From Chitinophagales bacterium (lineage in GTDB: Bacteria > Bacteroidota > Bacteroidia > Chitinophagales > Chitinophagaceae), in assembly GCA_017303835.1 (NCBI GenBank), contig JAFLBI010000001.1:1736001-1800000 (forward strand): 64,000 bases of DNA. The letters run 5' to 3'. A model generated the notes under the pieces. The model saw nothing but the letters and a program-made list of their open reading frames with translations, was not told the origin of the DNA and made no database searches. A program made the translations under genes and the position numbers. This document shows, piece by piece, positions 62,622 to 64,000 of the stretch. Positions within the stretch are counted from its first letter, which is position 1, and each line of letters opens with the position of its first letter.

Positions 62622-63662
62622 ATGTTGTACCCCTTAATCCGCAACCTGCTGTTCCGCTTTGATCCTGAAGCAGTTCACCATTTTTCTATGAACCTGCTGC
62701 GCGGGGTCTGCGATTTTGGCCCGGGCAAAAGCCTGATCAGCGGGCTCTATCAATACCGCAAACAAAACCTGGCCAAAGAAGTGTTTGGGCTCAAGTTTAC
62801 CAATCCCGTTGGTTTGGGTGCCGGCTTTGATAAGAACGCCCTCTACCTGAGCGAACTGGAAGCTTTGGGTTTTGGCTTTGTGGAAATTGGTACGGTTACA
62901 CCCAAACCTCAGCCGGGTAATGAGCAACCCAGGTTGTTTCGCCTGCCGGCGGATAAGGCCCTGATTAACCGCATGGGCTTTAACAACAATGGTGTGGAAG
63001 CAGTGAAAGCCCGATTAGAAGCTTGGCGCAGACAACACCCCAATAGCCAAATGATTGTTGGCGGTAATATTGGCAAGAATAAAGTAACCGAGAACGAAGA
63101 TGCCTGGAAGGATTATGTGATTTGCTTCGACCGCTTGTTTGACACCGCCGATTATTTTGTGGTGAATGTGAGCAGTCCCAACACACCCGGCCTGCGCGCC
63201 TTGCAAGAAAAACCGGCTTTGGAAAAAATCTTCGGTGAACTGCAGCAAATCAATCAGGGTAAACCCAAACCAAAACCTTTGCTGCTGAAAATTGCTCCTG
63301 ATTTAACCAATGAACAATTGGATGATATCATTGCCTTAACCAAAGACATGCAACTCGCTGGTTTGGTGGCTACCAATACCACCATCAGCAGAGCCGGATT
63401 GCGCACAGCACCCGTAGCAGTGGAAGCCATTGGTATGGGCGGACTCAGCGGTAAGCCCGTACAACAAAAGAGCAATGAAGTTTTGCAATACTTGGTGAAA
63501 GGATTGGAGGGCAACACCCCTGTTATAGCGAGTGGTGGAATTTTCACCGGCGCAGATGCACAGGAAAAAATGGATCTTGGCGCATCATTGATTCAGGTTT
63601 GGACAGGCTTTGTGTACCAAGGCCCGGCCATCGCCAAAAATATTTGTAAGGAACTACGCTAA
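62622..63662 (+). CDS. pyrD: Dihydroorotate dehydrogenase (quinone), class 2
   Basis: Pyrimidine-synthesis enzyme of 346 aa, membrane-associated, oxidising dihydroorotate with quinone. The N-terminal ~45 residues form the amphipathic class-2 helix domain (MLYPLIRNLLFRFDPEAVHH). The FMN barrel has FTNPVGLGAGFDKN, RMGFNNNGVEA, the catalytic Ser in VVNVSSPNTPGLR, and IASGGIFTGADA. The open frame begins at 62313, but everything before 62622 overlaps the divergent thiolase, and a -7 box precedes this ATG. Confidence 0.96.
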   Translation: MLYPLIRNLLFRFDPEAVHHFSMNLLRGVCDFGPGKSLISGLYQYRKQNLAKEVFGLKFTNPVGLGAGFDKNALYLSELEALGFGFVEIGTVTPKPQPGNEQPRLFRLPADKALINRMGFNNNGVEAVKARLEAWRRQHPNSQMIVGGNIGKNKVTENEDAWKDYVICFDRLFDTADYFVVNVSSPNTPGLRALQEKPALEKIFGELQQINQGKPKPKPLLLKIAPDLTNEQLDDIIALTKDMQLAGLVATNTTISRAGLRTAPVAVEAIGMGGLSGKPVQQKSNEVLQYLVKGLEGNTPVIASGGIFTGADAQEKMDLGASLIQVWTGFVYQGPAIAKNICKELR

Positions 63663-63704
63663 ACAACTACTCATAATCGCATCACTGAAACAATAAGAAA
63701 TTTA

Positions 63705-64000
63705 TGGAGCACCTGCTTACATTAGACGCATTCGTTAGCTTACTCACCCTGGCTATTCTGGAAATTGTACTCGGCATTGATAATGTCATCTTCGTGTCCA
63801 TCATCATGGGCAAACTCAAAGATGCCAAAGACAAGGCCAAGGCCCGCCGCATCTGGATGTTTGCAGGTATTGCTGTGCGTATTGCTTTATTGATGGCATT
63901 AAGCTGGTTGGTACAGAATGGCAATAAGGAATTGTTTGGTTTCGATTGGAAAGATGCTCACTATGCATTCAACCTGCGCAACTGTATCATGTTGGCCGGT
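63705..64000 (+). CDS. TerC-family membrane protein (3' end cut by the window)
   Basis: N-terminal 98 codons of a TerC/Alx-type integral membrane protein. MEHLLTLDAFVSLLTLAILEIVLGIDNVIFVSI contains the acidic residues in the ExxLGIDN pattern diagnostic of the family, followed by a charged loop (KDAKDKAKARR) and a second helix (MFAGIAVRIALLMALSWLV). Family members affect tellurium resistance or manganese efflux. It begins 42 bases after the pyrD stop. Confidence 0.9.

Overview
The window is a chromosomal stretch of a Bacteroidota bacterium, most likely a Chitinophagaceae-type aerobe. The evidence is the GldB gliding lipoprotein, TonB/ExbB/ExbD with a PstS-like lipoprotein and a TPR protein, DUF4136 and CarboxypepD_reg-like proteins, a short NuoG, and promoter -7 boxes of the form TAnnTTTG. 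The genus is inference. I see no rRNA, tRNA, CRISPR array, insertion sequence or prophage.

Layout. 1-1439 holds ExbD (cut by the window edge) and ExbB on the minus strand. 1786-6462 holds a large zinc metalloprotease, a CarboxypepD_reg-like exported protein and a MacB/FtsX-type permease. 6541-19936 is a complete 14-gene nuo operon (nuoA to nuoN, minus strand) for respiratory complex I, with a NuoG that lacks the molybdopterin-type domain. 20023-23856 is a minus-strand TonB, small membrane protein, PstS-like lipoprotein and TPR protein operon, the likely partner of ExbB/ExbD on the other side of nuo. 23969-28507 holds a low-molecular-weight phosphatase, a 126-bp array of 18 heptamers directly before hisS, a PagL-like lipid A deacylase, an EamA transporter and a small exported protein. 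28648-34959 holds a repeat-built lipoprotein, a 3-oxoadipyl-CoA-type thiolase, rlmN, a Spy-like protein and two pseudouridine synthases. 35012-37677 is a FIST sensor protein coupled to a hybrid histidine kinase. 37674-41728 holds an amidohydrolase, a 1-Cys peroxiredoxin divergent from an Rrf2 regulator, dinB and a CoA-binding protein. 41873-49373 holds a histone H1-like protein, a second metalloprotease, a seven-PAS histidine kinase and a DUF4136 lipoprotein. 49423-59026 holds the pyruvate dehydrogenase E2, isocitrate dehydrogenase, apaG, gldB, nadE, a small membrane protein, a universal stress protein, a quinone-oxidoreductase-like protein and a lipoprotein. 59037-61261 is a visibly A+T-richer accessory patch with a zeta-toxin-like kinase, a small protein with a Lys/Ala/Pro repeat tail and an unrecognised protein. 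61352-64000 holds a second thiolase, pyrD and the start of a TerC gene.

How it works together. Electrons from IDH- and PDH-linked metabolism enter the quinone pool through complex I, and PyrD (class 2) also reduces quinone. The proton motive force then powers ExbB/ExbD/TonB outer-membrane uptake. The points most worth a second look are the heptamer array forming the predicted hisS leader, a recurring start geometry in which the -7 box lies exactly 4 nt before the ATG (predicting leaderless mRNAs), the zeta-like/basic-tail/unknown gene patch, the FIST-kinase pair, and the palindrome between the peroxiredoxin and Rrf2 genes.
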